Assembly (NCBI GenBank): GCA_038380795.1
Contig: CM076267.1
Coordinates: 36,952,232 to 37,016,231 of the forward strand
DNA length: 64,000 nt
Source of the DNA: Pyrocephalus nanus
Lineage: Eukaryota; Chordata; Aves; Passeriformes; Tyrannidae
Direction of reading: 5' to 3'
A program made the position numbers and the translations under genes. Positions within the stretch are counted from its first letter, which is position 1, and the number at the start of each line of letters is the position of its first letter. The notes beneath the pieces were generated by a model that did no database searches, had not been told where the DNA came from, and worked only from the letters and a program-made list of their open reading frames with translations. Of the stretch, positions 60,701-64,000 are shown one piece after another.

Positions 60701-61190
60701 AAAATCATAAAATCATAGAATCAACCAGGTTGGAAAAGACCTCCAAGATCATCAAGTTCAACCCTCACTCCAACCCCGCCATGGTTCCCAGCCCATGGCA
60801 CTGATACCACATCCAGTCTCACTTCAAACATCTCCAGGGACAGGGAATCCACCCCCTTGCTGGGCAGCCCATTCCAATGGCTGAGCACTCTCTCTGTAAA
60901 GAATTTCTTCCTAATATCCAACCCAAACCTGCCCTGGCACAGTTTGAGACCGAGCCCTCTTGTCCTACTGCTGGTTCCTCTCCCCTCTCCTGTCAGGGAG
61001 TTGCAGAGAGTGATGAGGTCTCCCCTGAGCCTCCTCCTGTCCAGGCTGAGCCCCCCCAGCTCCCTCAGCCTCTCCTCACAGCACTTGTGCTCCAGACCCT
61101 TCCCCAGCCTGGTTGCTCTTCCCTGCCCCTGCTCCAGCCCCTCCATGTCCTTCCTGACCTGAGGGTCCAGAGCTGGACACACCAAATGTA
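60701..61190 (-). mobile_element. CR1 LINE, 5'-truncated, minus strand
   Basis: Starts with ATCATAGAATC, the reverse complement of the CR1 3' terminal ATTCTATG repeat. It reads on the minus strand through an open frame of 160 codons (60721-61203) with the CR1 ORF2 C-terminal features [31 protein letters not shown] and [13 protein letters not shown]1 is the dominant LINE of birds, which supports the avian assignment. Confidence 0.9.
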
Positions 61191-62410
61191 AGGTTATACT
61201 CATAGTTTGTCACATACATAATTTTAGCCTAAAAAAATTCTACATTAGTTCTTTATTAACTATTTCTATTTAAGTGTTAGTAGAAAAATTTAAAAAAACT
61301 TTCATAGTGTACACGATTTAACAAACAATGTTTAACAGCCCCCTTTCATTTGTCCCATTTTCAAGTCTTGAAACTGGTTCTTCTTTGTTCTTGGATGGCT
61401 AATTTCTGCTTAGTTTCTCCTTTTAAGCAATATAAAAACATACATCCTTTCCGTCTTCAAACTAGGTGTCTTATCTTAAAGGTGTTTTATCTCCCTGGCC
61501 GAGAGACTTGGAAGCACTCAGAGGTCCAAAGTGACCTTGTGTGGCAGCAGGGAATTGCCTGAAGTGATTCCTGTGTGCTCAGACAGTTATTAGGAGAAAT
61601 CAGAACTGTTGCCAAATTTGTGTAGGTTTTCCTGAAGGAATTTTAGGTATCAGATATAAATAAAAACCTTATGACAGAACCTTGTAAAAACAAAGCAAGT
61701 TGTTTTTAGTCGGGTTGTGTCTGTGATTGTATATTCTTTCATACTGGAATTTCATAAACCATGTGGTTTGTTCTGTAACAGCAAAACAGACCATTGGTTA
61801 CCCAGTTTTATCAGACTTCTGAGCAGTAATTTAGGGAACTGGGCTTGGCATTTCAGAACCCTGGGACACTCATAAGAAGGTTTATCTGTTACCTGTGACT
61901 TGAGACAAACGTTTTGGAGACTGTGAAATGGTAACATGCAAATTCTTGCTACCAGAGGGCAGCACAGACTGCTAAGAAGCCTTCTGAGGTTATTTTGCAA
62001 TAACAAATTCTCTGTAGCTTTAGAAACAATTGATTTTTAGATGCCATTGGTAGTTTAAATCATTGTTTTTGTTGGTTCTTTTTCCTGCTTCTGAAGTGTT
62101 TGACACACAAGCCTGTTGCAAGTGGAGAATGCCATCAGATGCAGGGGTTCCTGAAGTGGTTTATGCACTGGTGGGAGCGCCCAAGACGCTGCATTTGGAG
62201 GTCAGTGTGGTCTCTGAGGGGTTTGGTCCCGGCAGAGCAAGTTGTTGCCTCTGGCTGCTGACTGGGATGGGTCAGTGGAGAGTGGCAAGGGAGGGGGAAC
62301 TTGGAAGTGCTCACTTTGGGGTTGGTTGTGGTTTTCCAAAGGTGTCAGAATTGGGAAAGTGTTCTCAGATTTCCTGCCTGTGTCTGCTCACAGTGTTTCT
62401 GTGTCCTCAG

Positions 62411-62518
62411 ATGGCAGTGGGAGACAGGCCCTTGCCCTGGTTTCTCAGGCTCAGACATCGACAGCTGAAGATGATTTTGCAGCTTTCCTTGTGCTTCCTG
62501 TGGAAGAGGCTGGGAAAG
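62411..62518 (+). other. Possible internal exon of an unrecognised gene
   Basis: 108 nt between an AG acceptor and a GTACGT donor, open in the frame reading GSGRQALALVSQAQ and then an acidic AEDDFAAFLVLPVEE stretch. It is symmetric (phase 1 to 1). The composition is protein-like but no homologue is recognised. The neighbouring candidate segments do not match in phase. Confidence 0.2.
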
Positions 62519-63538
62519 GTACGTGGCATCTCTTCCCTGAGTGGTTTTGGTACTGAGAGAGATCAGAGTGATGATTAATAAAAAGGGGTATATGGATTCT
62601 GAGACTGTTATAAAGAGAAGCGATGGGGCAGTGAACAGAAATCATGTCTTTGTTCTGGATAATGGTTGCATTTTTGTAAATTATTTGCCACTAGTTATTG
62701 TATATTCTTCCCTTCTATACGTCAAAGCAATTCCATGGTGGGGGAAAGGTGCAGCTAATTCCCTGTGCTCCTGCTTTCCTGATGTTATTTGTTGAACTGC
62801 AAGTGTAAATATAAGCCTGTTAGTAAGAAATCTCTCTGGGAGTTATGGCATACAGGCAGTGAGCCGAGGTGCTTTTCTACTGGCCTGAATGTGCCTCTTT
62901 ATTTTGCATTTCTAGCAAATATATCAGAAAACGGTTCTTACAAATGCACAAATGCCCTTCCAGGAGGGCAAGAGGACTTTGCAGCTCGCACGGGGATGCC
63001 TCAAAAGCCGGGCAGGGGGAGCTGTTATTTCATGAAACACCGAGGGAGCCTTTTCGAGGAATTGGGTGTTAGTCTTTAATTAAAGCTGCACAGAATTCTG
63101 TTAGGGATGTTTTGGAGGCAAACGCTGCTTATAAACACGGGACAGCTATAAAAGGTAAGGAAGCACAAAGTAGTGGGTATGGTTTGGACTTTGGAGTGGT
63201 TTGGATTAAACCTCACGTGAACTGTTTTAAAGAAAAGCTGCAAGGAGATGCTGTGATTGCTCTGCTCCTCTGCTGCTGGCTCTGACCCAGGGGCACATAA
63301 GCTGGAAGACCTCCAATGACATGTCTTAATCTAAGAAAGATGAGTAAGAAAATAGAGGATTTTAAATCTGAGAATTCCTTCAGGGGAATGAGAGCATCTT
63401 TGGGCAGGGATTTAGTGAATCCTTGTCTTCTGAGGAGCTCCAGTGGTTGGTATAATTTCCTTTGCTTTTAAACTTTATTCTGCTTTATTCTTCGCTGTTG
63501 TGGTGTTGATAACAGAATTTTCTGCAGAAATACTTGGC

Positions 63539-63564
63539 TTTTTTTTTTTTTTTTTTTTTTTTTT
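63539..63564. repeat. T homopolymer (26 bp)
   Basis: A simple run of T. It could be the A-rich end of a minus-strand retrocopy, but no such element was recognised beside it. Confidence 0.8.
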
Positions 63565-63732
63565 GCTAAAGCTGTATCTGGCTGAGGCAAAAATAAATAT
63601 TAAGCTATGAAAGCAGGATGGAGTGACTGGTGTTAAGCTGCTCTGTGCAGCTCTGGGAGAAGGAGCCAAATTCCAGCATATCTAAAAGGGCCAGATCTAT
63701 TAGGCTAAGAATTGAAAGAGGTGCTCATCATC

Positions 63733-63800
63733 TCATGGAATCACAGCCTGGTGTGGCTTGGAAGGGACCACAAAGATCATCTGGGCTCTGACATCCGAAT
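63733..63800 (-). mobile_element. CR1 LINE 3' end fragment, minus strand
   Basis: CATGGAATCACAG, then TTGGAAGGGACCAC and AAAGATCATCTGG, is the reverse complement of the conserved CR1 3' end. Only the terminal ~70 bp are clear. The inner boundary is uncertain. Confidence 0.65.
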
Positions 63801-64000
63801 TCACGGCAAAGAGCACGTCCAGAAGCATGTCCTCACCCTCCTGGACATCGTGAGTGTCTTCCATGGCACCACCCAGCCATAGGGCACATTTGAGGGCAAT
63901 TCCAAGAATTTGGAAATAGTGGGAAAACAGTGGGATGACATGTGAACTTGATCCATTTCTAGTAATTCCAACCTTCTCCCGCATCACAAATCTGGGGGAA

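Larger units (their letters stand above)
61191..63732. other. Right flank, unassigned; a few splice-bounded open segments
   Basis: AT-rich unique sequence. Segments bounded by plausible splice sites include 62097-62200 (before GTCAGT), 62411-62518 (after TCCTCAG, before GTACGT) and 63073-63154 (before GTAAGG). Their phases do not join into one frame without extra exons, and no family was recognised, so no gene is called. Confidence 0.35.

Overview
The window looks like avian nuclear DNA, most likely from a songbird. The support is short GT-AG introns, CR1 LINE fragments in the right flank, an endogenous retrovirus (ERV) fossil, and a local expansion of the Maestro HEAT-like repeat (MROH) gene family, which is known to be expanded in birds. 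There is no bacterial or phage gene organisation. The species cannot be named from the sequence alone.

From about 2.1 to 59.6 kb the window is one large tandem array of five plus-strand MROH-family genes (coding spans 5516-12720, 14792-22200, 26480-34741, 39154-47415, 51654-59062). I placed every exon by hand. In all five genes, GT-AG introns with compatible phases join into one open frame ending in TGA, giving predicted proteins of 1010, 1028, 1150, 1150 and 1028 residues. Each gene has two parts. The 5' part is a variable number of duplicated small exon cassettes encoding a charged, low-complexity N-terminal region. The 3' part is a constant set of 12 exons encoding about 550 residues of HEAT-type helical repeats. 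Cassette number and form differ between genes, which explains the size differences.

Each gene is preceded by a near-identical promoter block with a TATA-like box and inverted-repeat motifs built on TGTCACA/TGTGACA. Its 5' leader is made of 72-bp tandem repeats. The same leader sequence recurs as a ~65-bp element in front of every internal cassette, so the internal cassettes appear to be copies of the first-exon region.

Four of the five genes (1, 3, 4, 5) are preceded by a ~2.2-kb defective retroviral env segment with a ~130-bp direct repeat at its 3' end. In three of these the repeat also lies at the 5' end. The interval before gene 2 holds a single repeat and no env, as expected after recombination between flanking repeats. 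All env copies share one 11-G frameshift, so the fossil was already broken when the array multiplied it. A ~210-bp LTR-like element (TATAAA plus AATAAA) lies downstream of every gene.

Flanks: 1-2113 shows no supportable gene. After gene 5 there is a decayed MROH 3' end in inverted orientation (59600-60440), a minus-strand CR1 (60701-61190), about 2.5 kb with a few splice-bounded open segments I cannot assign, and a second CR1 fragment near the right edge.
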